Of a stretch of DNA of 64,000 nt, positions 54,855 to 63,360 are shown one piece after another. The position numbers were made by a program, and so were the translations under genes. The stretch is taken from assembly GCF_002224125.1 (NCBI RefSeq), contig NZ_NCSM01000010.1, positions 62,001 to 126,000 of the forward strand, read 5' to 3'. This DNA comes from Streptomyces sp. NBS 14/10. GTDB lineage: Bacteria > Actinomycetota > Actinomycetes > Streptomycetales > Streptomycetaceae. How positions within the stretch are numbered: the stretch's first letter is position 1; each line of letters opens with the position of its first letter. Below the pieces are notes generated by a model. It had not been told where the DNA came from. It searched no databases and was given only the letters and a program-made list of their open reading frames with translations.

Positions 54855-54877
54855 AGCCCCGCAAAAGAGGCCGCGCG

Positions 54878-55315
54878 CTAGCCGGCGAACCGGTCCTCCG
54901 CGAGGATCCGGTCGAGCTCCGCGTCCAGGTCGCCGACCGGATCGCAGGCCGCCTGCTCCTGACCGAACGGAACCACCCGGTCCGTACGGTCCAGGAAGGC
55001 CACCAGCGGGGCGGCGCCGGCCCGGAACAGCGCCCGCTCGGCCCCCACTTGGAGCCTGATGAAGACGTCCGAAAGCCCCTCCGGTGAGGCGGGGGCGATG
55101 CGCACATCGCCCTCGCCCGAGGGTTTGCTCAATCCGTCCAATAGCAACTCCCGGGCGAAGGCCCAGCTGACGGGTGCGTCGCCGGGCAGATGGAAGGTGA
55201 TCTCGACTGCGTACGGGTCGCTGCTGTCATAGGACAGCTCGACCGGGATCCGGAAGGAGAGGTCCTGGGAGACCAGGAAGGTCATCGTCACTTCTGCCTG
55301 GACTGTGTCGCGCAT
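54878..55315 (-). CDS. ssgA: SsgA, cell division and morphogenesis protein
   Basis: A 145-residue SsgA-like protein from the ATG at 55315 (MRDTVQAEV; 55324 and 55285 also possible). It has the family pattern FLVSQDLSFRIPVELSYDSSDPYAV, FHLPGDAPVSWAFARELLLDG, then VRIAPASPEGLSDVFIRLQVGAERALFRAGAAPLVAFLDRTD. In Streptomyces, SsgA positions SsgB and thereby FtsZ at sporulation septa. It resembles S. coelicolor SsgA (next to thiC) more than other SALPs. The IclR-type activator gene ssgR, usually directly upstream, is not present here. Confidence 0.9.
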   Translation of the reverse strand: MRDTVQAEVTMTFLVSQDLSFRIPVELSYDSSDPYAVEITFHLPGDAPVSWAFARELLLDGLSKPSGEGDVRIAPASPEGLSDVFIRLQVGAERALFRAGAAPLVAFLDRTDRVVPFGQEQAACDPVGDLDAELDRILAEDRFAG

Positions 55316-55923
55316 GTCACGCATCGTTCGCCGCCCCGAGTTGATTGCGAATGGCCAGGTTTGAACGGCCTGGCCTCTTGACGCCATGGTCCGCCTAGCT
55401 ACAGCGGGCCATAAGAAGTGAATTTTCAGATATTGATAGGGATTGAGAGGGTGCTGATATCTCGGCCGACTCTGGAGCGTAGCGACTCGACTGCGGGGCG
55501 GAGTCGGTTTGCCTCATGTGAGGGACTGGAAATGGCCAGAGTTGCCGCGGCTGTTCGCGCGGCTGCGATCAAGGAAATCGGCGCGGGCGGGCGCATCCGC
55601 TCGCCGGGCCGGGCGGGGCGGCGCCGGCCTATGACGTGGGAGTTCGGAGCCGGTTCACCGGCCGCGGCCATGATTGCTTTCGTCAACAGGCACCCCCGGG
55701 GTGTGTTGCGAGGCAGACGCCCGGAACGGGAGACGTCGAGCACTCGAACTCTAACCGGAACGGTGCCGTCAAGCTGAGGTTTGGAACGCGCGTATCCCCC
55801 ACGCGGCGTACCCGAGACCCGCGGTACACCCGCGGCGCGCGACGACGCGGCCCCGGTCCGTGGCGTACGTGAGGCCCGCGGCGACGTACCCGCGGCTCGC
55901 GGCGGCGCAGTCGCCGCGCGGGG
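55316..55923. promoter_or_regulatory. Gene-poor 600-bp region upstream of ssgA
   Basis: No convincing gene was found in this stretch. GGCCAGG (55353-55359) pairs with CCTGGCC (55369-55375), a hairpin in the probable ssgA leader, 38 bases before the start. An AT-rich patch at 55415-55445, reading TATCAATATCTG on the minus strand, is a likely ssgA promoter. The right part (about 55790-55920) is full of short CGCGGCG-type repeats. Confidence 0.5.
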
Positions 55924-56142
55924 TCACCAGTCGCCGCGGGACGACGAGGACGAGCTGAACTTCCGCACGAGGTAGATCAGACCGGCGACGAGCGCCACCA
56001 GCAGCAGGGCCTTGAAGACCAGACCGACGACGAAGCCGACCACGCTCATGATCAGCCCGCCGAACACGGCCAGCACGAGGATCGGCACCGCGACCCATGT
56101 CACCCACCACGGCAAGCCCTGAAATATGCCCTTCGTCGCCAC
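55924..56142 (-). CDS. DUF5326 small membrane protein
   Basis: A 72-residue protein from the GTG at 56142 (ATKGIFQGLPWWVTWVAVP), with two membrane helices, FGGLIMSVVGFVVGLVFKALLLVALVAGLIYLVRKF, ending in a Ser-rich tail. This matches the small Streptomyces DUF5326 family. Function unknown. The next gene on the same strand is the cupin gene, about 200 bp upstream. Confidence 0.85.
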   Translation of the reverse strand: MATKGIFQGLPWWVTWVAVPILVLAVFGGLIMSVVGFVVGLVFKALLLVALVAGLIYLVRKFSSSSSSRGDW

Positions 56143-56343
56143 GTCGGTCCCTGCTTTCTTCGCTGAGCGAGTCGGTCCGGGCCGACAGCTTCTACGCCGG
56201 CCCGTATCCCCCGCCTTCGATGCTAGGACGGCCGACAAGCGAACACAGGCCCCGCGTCCCCCGTCCTCCCCTGACCGAACCCCTACGGGACGCGGGGCGG
56301 GCGCATCAGCTCCCAGTCGGAGAATCGGCTCCCGAGCGGAGAG

Positions 56344-56661
56344 TCAGCTCTCCGGCGGGGAGAAGACGACCATGACCCGCAGGTCCTCCGTGATGTGGTG
56401 GAACTTGTGCGCCACACCGGCCGGTACGTACACCACGCTGCCGCGCGCCACCTGTGTGGTCTCCATCCCCACCGTGATCGACGCCCGCCCGCTCACCACC
56501 AGGTACACCTCGTCCTGGCCGTGCGGCTGCTGTGGATCGGTCTGGCCCGCGTCCAGCGCGTACAGCCCGACGGACATGTTCCGTTCGCGCAGGAACTGCA
56601 GATACGCGCCGTCGTTCGCGGCACGCTCCGCCTCCAGCTCGTCCAGCCGGAACGCCTTCAT
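56344..56661 (-). CDS. Small cupin-domain protein
   Basis: A 105-residue single-domain cupin. Motif 1 is QPHGQDEVYLVVSGRASITVG with histidine and glutamate metal ligands, and motif 2 is VPAGVAHKFHHI with the last histidine. It likely binds a divalent metal; small cupins may be isomerases, dioxygenases or sensors, and no substrate can be assigned. The ATG at 56661 is 66 bases from the divergent phage-holin-type membrane protein gene. Confidence 0.88.
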   Translation of the reverse strand: MKAFRLDELEAERAANDGAYLQFLRERNMSVGLYALDAGQTDPQQPHGQDEVYLVVSGRASITVGMETTQVARGSVVYVPAGVAHKFHHITEDLRVMVVFSPPES

Positions 56662-56727
56662 TCGCCTCTCCGCCCCTTGCTCCCCGGCCCTGCCCAGCGC
56701 GGGGCCTGTTCTGCGACGATCTCAACC

Positions 56728-57108
56728 ATGAAGAATCTTCTCGTCAAGACGATCGCCAACGCCGGCGCCCTCTGGGTGGCCATCTGGCTCCTCAAGGACA
56801 TCACGCTGAACGGCGAGAACGCCGGTCGCAAGGCGATCACGCTCATTCTTGTGGCGCTCGTGTTCGGCCTGGTGAACGTCGTGGTCAAACCAGTGGTCAA
56901 ACTGCTGGCCTTTCCGCTGTTCATTCTCACCCTCGGGCTGATCACCCTGGTGATCAACGCCCTGATGCTGCTGCTGACCTCCTGGGTGGCCAACAAGTTC
57001 GACCTGGCCTTCCATGTCGAGGGCTTCGGGACGGCCGTCATAGGCGCGTTGATCATCTCCATCGTCGCCTGGGCCCTGCACGTCGTCCTGCCCGACGACA
57101 AGGACTGA
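56728..57108 (+). CDS. Phage holin family 4 (PF04020-type) membrane protein
   Basis: A 126-residue protein with four membrane helices (MKNLLVKTIANAGALWVAIWLL, ITLILVALVFGLVNVVVKPVVKLLAFPLF, then two more). The FGLVNVVVKPVVKLLAFPLFILTLGL pattern is diagnostic for this widespread family, named for a distant relation to holins but mostly of unknown function in chromosomes. The stop is 24 bases from the ptpA start, so they may be co-transcribed. Confidence 0.87.
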   Translation: MKNLLVKTIANAGALWVAIWLLKDITLNGENAGRKAITLILVALVFGLVNVVVKPVVKLLAFPLFILTLGLITLVINALMLLLTSWVANKFDLAFHVEGFGTAVIGALIISIVAWALHVVLPDDKD

Positions 57109-57132
57109 GCGCAGTCCAGCATGATGGGACGC

Positions 57133-57705
57133 ATGAGAGCCCCGTCGCCCTACCGCGTCTGCTTCGTCTGCACCGGCAACATATGCCGGTCGCCGATGGC
57201 CGAATCCGTCTTCCGCGCATACGCCGAGGAAGCCGGGCTCGACGGTCTTGTCGAGGTGGACAGCGCGGGCACCGGCCCCTGGCACGAGGGCGACGGGGCG
57301 GACCGGCGCACCATCTCCGCGCTCACGGCCCACGGCTATGAGCAGAACCACACCGCCCGGCAGTTCCAGTCCACGTGGTTCTCCGCCCTCGACCTGGTGA
57401 TCGCCCTGGACAGCGGCCATCTGCGGGAGCTGCGCGCCCTCGCCCCGACGCCCGAGGACGCCGCGAAGGTGCGGCTGCTGCGCGCATACGACCCGGACAC
57501 AGCCCCGGACGCCCTGGACGTGCCCGACCCGTACTTCGGCGGGCCGGACGACTTCGAGGCGTGCCTGGAGATGATCGAGGCGGCGAGCGAAGGGCTGCTG
57601 GACGCGGTGAGCAAGGCCCTCGCCGCCCGGGACACCCCCGCACCGGCCGCCCCAGCCGCCCCTGTTACTTCCGTCACACCTACCGCCCCTGAAGAGAGCG
57701 CATGA
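57133..57705 (+). CDS. ptpA: Low molecular weight protein-tyrosine phosphatase PtpA
   Basis: 190 residues from the ATG at 57133 (GGGA upstream; ATG 57121 and 57124 are possible). The P-loop CTGNICRS (C13X5R19) holds the catalytic cysteine and arginine, and the acid/base aspartate is in VPDPYFGG. Streptomyces PtpA dephosphorylates phosphotyrosine proteins and influences secondary metabolism. The last 25 residues are Ala/Pro/Thr-rich. It overlaps the PLP enzyme gene after it by four bases (ATGA). Confidence 0.93.
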   Translation: MRAPSPYRVCFVCTGNICRSPMAESVFRAYAEEAGLDGLVEVDSAGTGPWHEGDGADRRTISALTAHGYEQNHTARQFQSTWFSALDLVIALDSGHLRELRALAPTPEDAAKVRLLRAYDPDTAPDALDVPDPYFGGPDDFEACLEMIEAASEGLLDAVSKALAARDTPAPAAPAAPVTSVTPTAPEESA

Positions 57706-58910
57706 CAAGCGAGCACACGGGCGACGGCACACGGGCCGTACGGGCCGGGCTGCCCGAGCCCGAGGCGTACGAGCCGACCCTGCCGGGCCCGGCCTTCGCC
57801 GCCCACTACCACCTGCCCGGCGACGCCGACGTCCATCAGGGCCCGTACACCTACGGCCGGGACGCCAACCCCACCTGGACCCGGCTGGAGCGGGCCATCA
57901 GCGAGCTGGAGTCGCCGGACGCCGACGCCGAGACGGTGGTCTTCGCCTCCGGCATGGGCGCGATCTCCGCGGTGCTGCTGTCCCAGCTGGGGCAGGGCGA
58001 CGCGGCCGTCCTGCCCTCCGACGGGTATCAGCTCCTGGCCCCGCTCGGCGAGCGGCTGAGGCGCTACGGCATCGAGGTGCGCACCGCACCCACCGGCGGC
58101 GACGCCCAGCTGCCCCTCCTGGACGGCGCGCCGGACGCGGGCGGCAGACCCCCTGGCGGACCGCGGCCCGATAACGAACCGCGGCCCGTGAAGCTGCTGT
58201 GGATCGAGTCCCCGGCCAACCCGGGCCTGGACGTATGCGATATCCGCCGGCTGGCCGACGCCGCCCATGAGCGGGGCGCGCTGGTCGCCGTCGACAACAC
58301 CCTGGCCACCCCGCTCGGCCAGCGCCCCCTCGAACTCGGCGCGGACTTCTCCGTCGCCAGCGGCACCAAGGCGCTCACCGGCCACGGCGATGTCCTGCTC
58401 GGCTATGTCACCTGCCGCGACCCGGGCCTGGCCGCCTCCGTACGCGCCTGGCGCAAGATGGCCGGCGGGATCCCAGGACCGATGGAGGCATGGCTCGCGC
58501 ACCGCTCCCTGGCCACCCTCCAGCTGCGCGTCGACCGCCAGGCGCGGACCGCGCTCGCCCTGGCCGAGGCGCTGCGCGAGCGCCCCGAGGTCACCGGGCT
58601 GCGCCACCCCGGGCTGCCGACCGACCCCGCGCACCGCGTCGCGGCGGCGCAGATGCGCGGCGGGCGCTACGGCTGTGTGGTGTCCTTCGTCCTCCCCGGC
58701 CAGGAGCACGCCGATCGCTTCCTGGCCGCGCTGCGCCTGGTCGACGACGCGACCAGCTTCGGCGGCGTACGGTCCACGGCCGAGCGGCGCGGGCGGTGGG
58801 GCGGCGACGCCGTGCCGGACGGCTTCATCCGTTTCTCGGTGGGCGCCGAGGATCCGGACGACCTGATCGCGGATGTGCTGCGGGCACTTGATGAAGCCTC
58901 GATGAAGTAA
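57702..58910 (+). CDS. Cystathionine gamma-lyase (trans-sulfuration PLP enzyme)
   Basis: A 402-residue Cys/Met-metabolism PLP enzyme. The active-site tyrosine and substrate loop are in YTYGRDANPTWTRLE, and FASGMGAISAVLLS is the usual dipole motif. The PLP lysine lies in SGTKALTGHGDVLLGY, and the later SFGGVRSTAERRGRW is typical of cystathionine gamma-lyase. It cleaves cystathionine to cysteine, oxoglutarate-type ketoacid and ammonia. Translationally coupled to ptpA, and followed by a 14-bp stem terminator at 58992-59030. Confidence 0.9.
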   Translation: MTSEHTGDGTRAVRAGLPEPEAYEPTLPGPAFAAHYHLPGDADVHQGPYTYGRDANPTWTRLERAISELESPDADAETVVFASGMGAISAVLLSQLGQGDAAVLPSDGYQLLAPLGERLRRYGIEVRTAPTGGDAQLPLLDGAPDAGGRPPGGPRPDNEPRPVKLLWIESPANPGLDVCDIRRLADAAHERGALVAVDNTLATPLGQRPLELGADFSVASGTKALTGHGDVLLGYVTCRDPGLAASVRAWRKMAGGIPGPMEAWLAHRSLATLQLRVDRQARTALALAEALRERPEVTGLRHPGLPTDPAHRVAAAQMRGGRYGCVVSFVLPGQEHADRFLAALRLVDDATSFGGVRSTAERRGRWGGDAVPDGFIRFSVGAEDPDDLIADVLRALDEASMK

Positions 58911-58991
58911 GCGGCGCGGTGCGGGGGTGACGGCAGTGACGGAGGTGGCTGCGGCCGACCGCGCGCCCCTCGGAATCAGGCCATACCGGAC

Positions 58992-59030
58992 GGGCGTCTC
59001 AAGCCTCCCCCCTCGTGGCTTGAGACGCCC
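58992..59030 (+). terminator. Perfect 14-bp stem-loop after the lyase gene
   Basis: GGGCGTCTCAAGCC (58992-59005) pairs exactly with GGCTTGAGACGCCC (59017-59030) around an 11-base loop. It separates the ptpA operon from the LysR gene. Confidence 0.85.
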
Positions 59031-59165
59031 CGGTTCCCTCATGGAGAACCGCTTGAACAAGGCTAGTTGACTCAGCGTCAGTGTCCAATCACAGTAGCGA
59101 CATGGACCTATCGGCATATTTATAGTTGGCCTGCGGCGGGGGTGCGTCGAGCGGAGGGGAACCGC

Positions 59166-60062
59166 ATGGATCTGGCCCTCTTACGCACATTTGTCACGGT
59201 TCATCGGGCCGGGTCGTTCACCCGTGCCGCCGTTCTGCTCGGGCTCTCCCAGCCCGCCGTCACCGGCCAGATCCGTACCCTCGAGCGCCAGCTGGGCCGC
59301 CCGCTGTTTCTGCGCACCGCGCGCGGGGTCGTCCCCACCAGCGTCGGCGAAGAGCTCGCCCACAAGGCCGCGCCCCACCTCGACGCGCTGCTGGAGATAG
59401 CCGAGGCCGGGCTCGACGACAGCTCCGCCAACCGCACCCTGCACCTCGCCGGCCCCCCGGAGTTCACCGCGCTGCGCGTCCTGCCCGCCCTCGCCCCGCT
59501 CATCAACCAGGGTCTTGCGGTGCGCTGCGCCTTCGGCAGCGCGGAGGAGCTGTTCGAAGGGCTGGCCGCCGGCCACCACGACCTGGCCGTCACCACCGCC
59601 CGGCCCCGCGGCCGGCTGCTGACCGCCGCCCCGCTGTGCGACGAGGAACATGTGCTGGTCGCCGCGCCGCGCTGGGCGGCCCGGCTCGGCGGCCCCGCGG
59701 TGTTACAGGTCAAGGGCGTCAGCGCGCTGGAGCGGCTGCCGGTCGTCGAGGTCCATGAGAGCCTGCCGCTGATCACCCGCTACTGGTCGGCCGTCTTCGA
59801 CACCCCGCCGATCACCGCGGGCACCGTCATCGCCCCCGATCTGCGGGCGGTGCTCACCTGTGTCGTGGCGGGCGTCGGGCTCGGCGTGCTGCCGCGCTAT
59901 CTGTGCATGGACGCGCTGGACGCGGGGGAGGTCGTCGCCCTGCTCAACCCGCCGGTGCCGCCGCTGCGCACCTACTTCCTGGTGATCCGGAACGGTGCGC
60001 TCGCCCTGCCGCATATCGCGCGGGCGCACGAGTGGCTGCTGCGCGCCGCTGTTGACTGGTGA
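59166..60062 (+). CDS. LysR-family transcriptional regulator with two TTA codons
   Basis: A 298-residue LysR regulator from the ATG at 59166, preceded by GGAGGGG. The helix-turn-helix is at about residues 1-60 (FVTVHRAGSFTRAAVLLGLSQPAVTGQIRTLERQLG), followed by an effector domain with PPEFTALRVLPAL and GVGLGVLPRY. Codons 6 and 180 are TTA, so translation should require the bldA leucyl-tRNA and be delayed to development. TTGACT at 59067-59072 is a possible -35 element; the leader has an AT-rich stretch GCATATTTATAG. No divergent target is present. Confidence 0.93.
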   Translation: MDLALLRTFVTVHRAGSFTRAAVLLGLSQPAVTGQIRTLERQLGRPLFLRTARGVVPTSVGEELAHKAAPHLDALLEIAEAGLDDSSANRTLHLAGPPEFTALRVLPALAPLINQGLAVRCAFGSAEELFEGLAAGHHDLAVTTARPRGRLLTAAPLCDEEHVLVAAPRWAARLGGPAVLQVKGVSALERLPVVEVHESLPLITRYWSAVFDTPPITAGTVIAPDLRAVLTCVVAGVGLGVLPRYLCMDALDAGEVVALLNPPVPPLRTYFLVIRNGALALPHIARAHEWLLRAAVDW

Positions 60063-60086
60063 GTAAAGGGTTTCACCGGGCGACGC

Positions 60087-60590
60087 ATGCGGCAGATGTC
60101 CACCATGACCGAACGACCTGTGGTCAAGCGCACCGCCCGCGCCATCCTGCTCGACGGCGGCCCCGAGCCCCGGCTGGTCCTGATCAAGCGCACCAAGCCG
60201 GGCGAGGAGCCGTACTGGATCACGCCGGGCGGCGGAGTGGAGCCCGAGGACGCCACGGTCGTCGACGCGCTGCACCGCGAGGTCGACGAGGAGCTCGGCG
60301 CGAAGGTGACGGACGTGGTGCCCGCCTTCGTCGACACCGTCCCGCACCCCGACGAGTCCTCGCCCGGTGTGAAGGTGCAGCACTTCTTCGTATGCCGGCT
60401 GGGGTCCATGGACCTGTCGCGGCGGCACGGCCCGGAGGTCGACGAGCCCTGCGGGGAGTACGAGGTGGTGCGCGTCCCGTTCACCCGGGCGGGGATCGCC
60501 TCGGTGGGGGTGGTGCCGCCGTCGCTGCGCGCGTATCTCGACGCGAACATCGAAGGTGTGCTGGCGCTGCTCGCCGACGACCTGGGCTGA
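60087..60590 (+). CDS. NUDIX-family hydrolase with altered Nudix box
   Basis: A 167-residue protein (ATG 60087; 60096 and 60105 are alternatives). The NUDIX motif is visible as GGGVEPEDATVVDALHREV followed by DEELGA. The RE and EE metal ligands are intact, but the first conserved glutamate of GX5EX7REUXEEXGU is Ala by my alignment, with Asp and Glu just before it. It probably hydrolyses a nucleoside diphosphate derivative; activity may be altered. Confidence 0.85.
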   Translation: MRQMSTMTERPVVKRTARAILLDGGPEPRLVLIKRTKPGEEPYWITPGGGVEPEDATVVDALHREVDEELGAKVTDVVPAFVDTVPHPDESSPGVKVQHFFVCRLGSMDLSRRHGPEVDEPCGEYEVVRVPFTRAGIASVGVVPPSLRAYLDANIEGVLALLADDLG

Positions 60591-60656
60591 CCCCGCCGCC
60601 CCAGCAAAGCGTCCAGTGACTACCGGAGCGACCACCCCGGAACCGACAGCCGTCGG

Positions 60657-61649
60657 CTACCGGAACCAGCCGCTGAACGGCTGCCCGGCCCCCTCCGGCG
60701 CCCGCTCCCGCGCCCTGGCCAGTACCCGCTCGGCCTCCTGCTGCCACTCCTCGGAGCGGGCGGGCCCAGAGCCATGGTCGGCCTCCGGCTCCGGCTCCCG
60801 GCCGGCCACGGGCGTGCGCCGGCCCTCGCGTACGTCGGCGGCGGCGCCGAAGAAGTCGCCGCCCTTGCGCTTGAAGTCGTCCGTACCCCAGTCGTCACGG
60901 TCCCGGTCGGCGACGCCGCCGCCGTCCAAACTCCCGTCCAACCTGCCGTCCAAGCCGCCATCCGTACCGCGGCCCACCGCGCCGGCCCTGGCGCCGACCC
61001 TGGCCGCGACCCGCCGCTGGGCGGGCGCCTTCTGGAGATGCGGGATGTGCTTGGCGCAGTGGATGTACGCCTCCTCGACCGTCACCTCGACCCACACCAC
61101 GGCCCGCCGCCCCGGCACCGGGTCGACCGGCAGCCCGGGGTGGGTGGCACGCATCTCGGCGTCCTCCACCACCCGCGCCCGGCCGTTGATGTGCAGACCG
61201 ATCCGGTCGCGCAGGAAGTCGATCATCAGGATGCCGAGGTGGGGGTTCTCCTCGATGTTCCCGAGGCTGGCCAGGACGCCGTTGCCCCGGTATTCGGGGT
61301 AGGCCAGGGTCTGGTCGTCGAACACCCGCAGAAAGCCGGGCGGCCCGGCCCGGAAGGTGCTGTCGCACTCGCCGTGCCGGTCGGCCGTCGCCAGGAAGAA
61401 CATCTCCTGGCGGCCGACGAACTCCCGCATCCGCTCGTTGAGCCGGTCCAGCACCTGCTCGTCGTAGAAGCGGCCGGCGCGGTCGCCCGTGTCCAGGCGC
61501 CGCTGCAGCCGGTGTTCGCCGTCGCTGCCCGGACGTCTCGTACGGTCCGTATCAGCCGTGGGGGCGTCGGCCGGCGCGGTCCATGCCGTCGCCGCTCTCG
61601 CCGTCGTCTCCGTCGTCGCCCTCTCGTGCTCGACGTCGTCCACGCTCAC
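60657..61649 (-). CDS. Pyridoxamine 5'-phosphate oxidase-like flavoprotein with long tail
   Basis: A 330-residue protein from the GTG at 61649 with GAGGGACA upstream. The PNPOx-like split barrel occupies about residues 60-200 (FVGRQEMFFLATADRHGECDSTFRAGPPGFL, then NPHLGILMIDF and GLHINGRARVVED). It probably binds FMN or F420 and reduces an unknown substrate. The C-terminal 130 residues are Arg/Gly/Asp-rich and probably disordered, with GGLDGRLDGSLDGG repeats. It lies 118 bases downstream of the flavohemoglobin-like gene on the same strand, suggesting shared redox function. Confidence 0.88.
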   Translation of the reverse strand: MSVDDVEHERATTETTARAATAWTAPADAPTADTDRTRRPGSDGEHRLQRRLDTGDRAGRFYDEQVLDRLNERMREFVGRQEMFFLATADRHGECDSTFRAGPPGFLRVFDDQTLAYPEYRGNGVLASLGNIEENPHLGILMIDFLRDRIGLHINGRARVVEDAEMRATHPGLPVDPVPGRRAVVWVEVTVEEAYIHCAKHIPHLQKAPAQRRVAARVGARAGAVGRGTDGGLDGRLDGSLDGGGVADRDRDDWGTDDFKRKGGDFFGAAADVREGRRTPVAGREPEPEADHGSGPARSEEWQQEAERVLARARERAPEGAGQPFSGWFR

Positions 61650-61767
61650 TTGTCCCTCATCCTGCGATCGCTCGAGTCAGTGATGCACTGCTCTCCCGGC
61701 CCCCCACTCCCCTGCTCCTCACTGGTCACTACTGCGTCAAGGCCCCCCGCCGTGTTGCAGTTGCCCG

Positions 61768-63360
61768 CTATTCCCCCGCCGCGACGAGCTCTTCGAGCGA
61801 ATCGTGCCGTATGCGGTGGGACGGGATCCCGATGCCCCGCAGGGTGTCCACACCGCTGCGGATCATCCCGGGCGGGCCGGACAGGTAGGCGTCGTACGTG
61901 TTCCACGGGCCGTACTGGCGGACGGCGTCCGGGAGCCGGCCGCTGAGCCCGTTCGTCGGAGTGTCGGAGACGACCGGGCGGACCGAGAGCCAGTGGTGGG
62001 CCTGCGCCAGCCGCAGCATGGTGTCGATGTCGTAGAGGTCGTGGTCACTGCGGGCGCCGTAGAAGACCTCGACCGGGCGGTTGCGGCCGTGCTCGGCGAC
62101 ATCCTCGACCAGGGCCTTGATCGGCGCGATGCCGGTGCCGCCGCCCAGGCAGAGCAGGCCGTTGTCGGTGGAGTGGTCGACCGTCATCGAGCCGGCCGGG
62201 GGGCCGAGGCGGATCACATCGCCGGGGCGGGCGCGGTGCACCAGCGCCGAGGACACCCAGCCGGCCGGAACCGCCTTGACGTGGAAGGACAGCAGACCGT
62301 CCGGGCGGGGCGCCGCGGCGAAGGAGTAGTGCCGCCACACCCGGGGCCACCAGGGGGTCTCCAGGGACGTGTACTGGCCGGCGAGGAAGGGGTACGGCTG
62401 GTCGGGGCGCACGGTGACGACCGCGATGTCCTGGGTGCGCAGCTCATGGCCGACGACCTCGGCCTGCCACCACGCGGGTGCGCGCAGCTCGTCCTCGGCC
62501 GCCGCGTCGATCATGATCTGCGAGATGGCGGTGTACGCCCGGACCCAGGCGCCCTCGGCCTCATCGCTCCAGGTCCCGGTCGCATAGCGGGTGAGCGCGC
62601 CGATCAGGCACTCGCCGACGGCCGGGTAGTGCTCCGGCTGGGTGCCGTACTTGCGGTGGCCGCGGCCGAGCCCCGAAAGGTACTCGGTGAGGATGTCCTG
62701 GTCGTCCACCAGCTTGGCCGCGGTCAGCAGGGCCCTGAAGAGCCGGTCGCGCTGGGCGTCCATCGCGGCGGGGAACAGCGGGCGCAGATAGGGGTGCTGG
62801 ACGAAGAGCAGCGCGTAGAAGTACGAGGTGACCTTGTCCGATATGGGCTCGATCTCGGCCATCGTGCGGCGGATGAGGATCGCGTCGGGCGAGGCGGTGG
62901 GGTCCTCGGAGAACGAGCCCGCCGGCCGTACGTCCTGCGCGCCGGGCGCCTCGTCGGGGCGCCGGTGCTCCTCGTGCTCCCGTACGGCGGGCTGCCGGGC
63001 GTCCACGGGCGGGGCGTGGTCCCGCTGGGCCGGTCTCCGCCACTCGTCGGAGGGCGGCGGCGCCCCGGCCCCGGGCGGGGGTGGGGGCGGCGCGGTCTGT
63101 GCCGGGGGCGGCGCGACGTGCACGGGCGGCGCCGGAGGCGGGGGCGGGGGCGGAGGCGGGGTACGGCGGCCGGCGCCCGTGCCGACCGGCCGTATCGGGC
63201 TCACCGGGCGGCTTGGCGCCCGCCGACCGTCATCCTGGTCCGTGCCCGGGGAAGCGTCCTCGTCCCGCTTCTTGCTCGGGGGGGTGAACCAACCCCAGTC
63301 GCCACTGTTTCCGCCGGTACCGTCGTTGCCGGCCGACGACGTGGTGGTCGGAGCGTCCAT
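61768..63360 (-). CDS. Flavohemoglobin-like globin-reductase with proline-rich N-terminus
   Basis: 530 residues from the ATG at 63360. The first 150 residues are disordered, with two long proline tracts (TPPPPPPPPPAPP near 70 and APPPPPPG near 92). A globin domain follows (about 155-290): B-helix tyrosine in TSYFYALLF and proximal His235 in GRGHRKYGTQPEHYPAVGE. The reductase has an FAD motif RHYS (343-346) and the NAD(P)H motif GGGTGIAP (407-414). It is probably a nitric oxide dioxygenase or an oxidative-stress enzyme. A proline-rich extension is not typical of Hmp. Confidence 0.92.
   Translation of the reverse strand: MDAPTTTSSAGNDGTGGNSGDWGWFTPPSKKRDEDASPGTDQDDGRRAPSRPVSPIRPVGTGAGRRTPPPPPPPPPAPPVHVAPPPAQTAPPPPPPGAGAPPPSDEWRRPAQRDHAPPVDARQPAVREHEEHRRPDEAPGAQDVRPAGSFSEDPTASPDAILIRRTMAEIEPISDKVTSYFYALLFVQHPYLRPLFPAAMDAQRDRLFRALLTAAKLVDDQDILTEYLSGLGRGHRKYGTQPEHYPAVGECLIGALTRYATGTWSDEAEGAWVRAYTAISQIMIDAAAEDELRAPAWWQAEVVGHELRTQDIAVVTVRPDQPYPFLAGQYTSLETPWWPRVWRHYSFAAAPRPDGLLSFHVKAVPAGWVSSALVHRARPGDVIRLGPPAGSMTVDHSTDNGLLCLGGGTGIAPIKALVEDVAEHGRNRPVEVFYGARSDHDLYDIDTMLRLAQAHHWLSVRPVVSDTPTNGLSGRLPDAVRQYGPWNTYDAYLSGPPGMIRSGVDTLRGIGIPSHRIRHDSLEELVAAGE

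Noticed and set aside
55418..55777. A 119-codon frame upstream of ssgA as a gene, possibly ssgR remnant
   Set aside because: The composition is Arg/Ala-rich without an IclR HTH, and it includes the AT-rich promoter-like stretch; no similarity to SsgR was seen.
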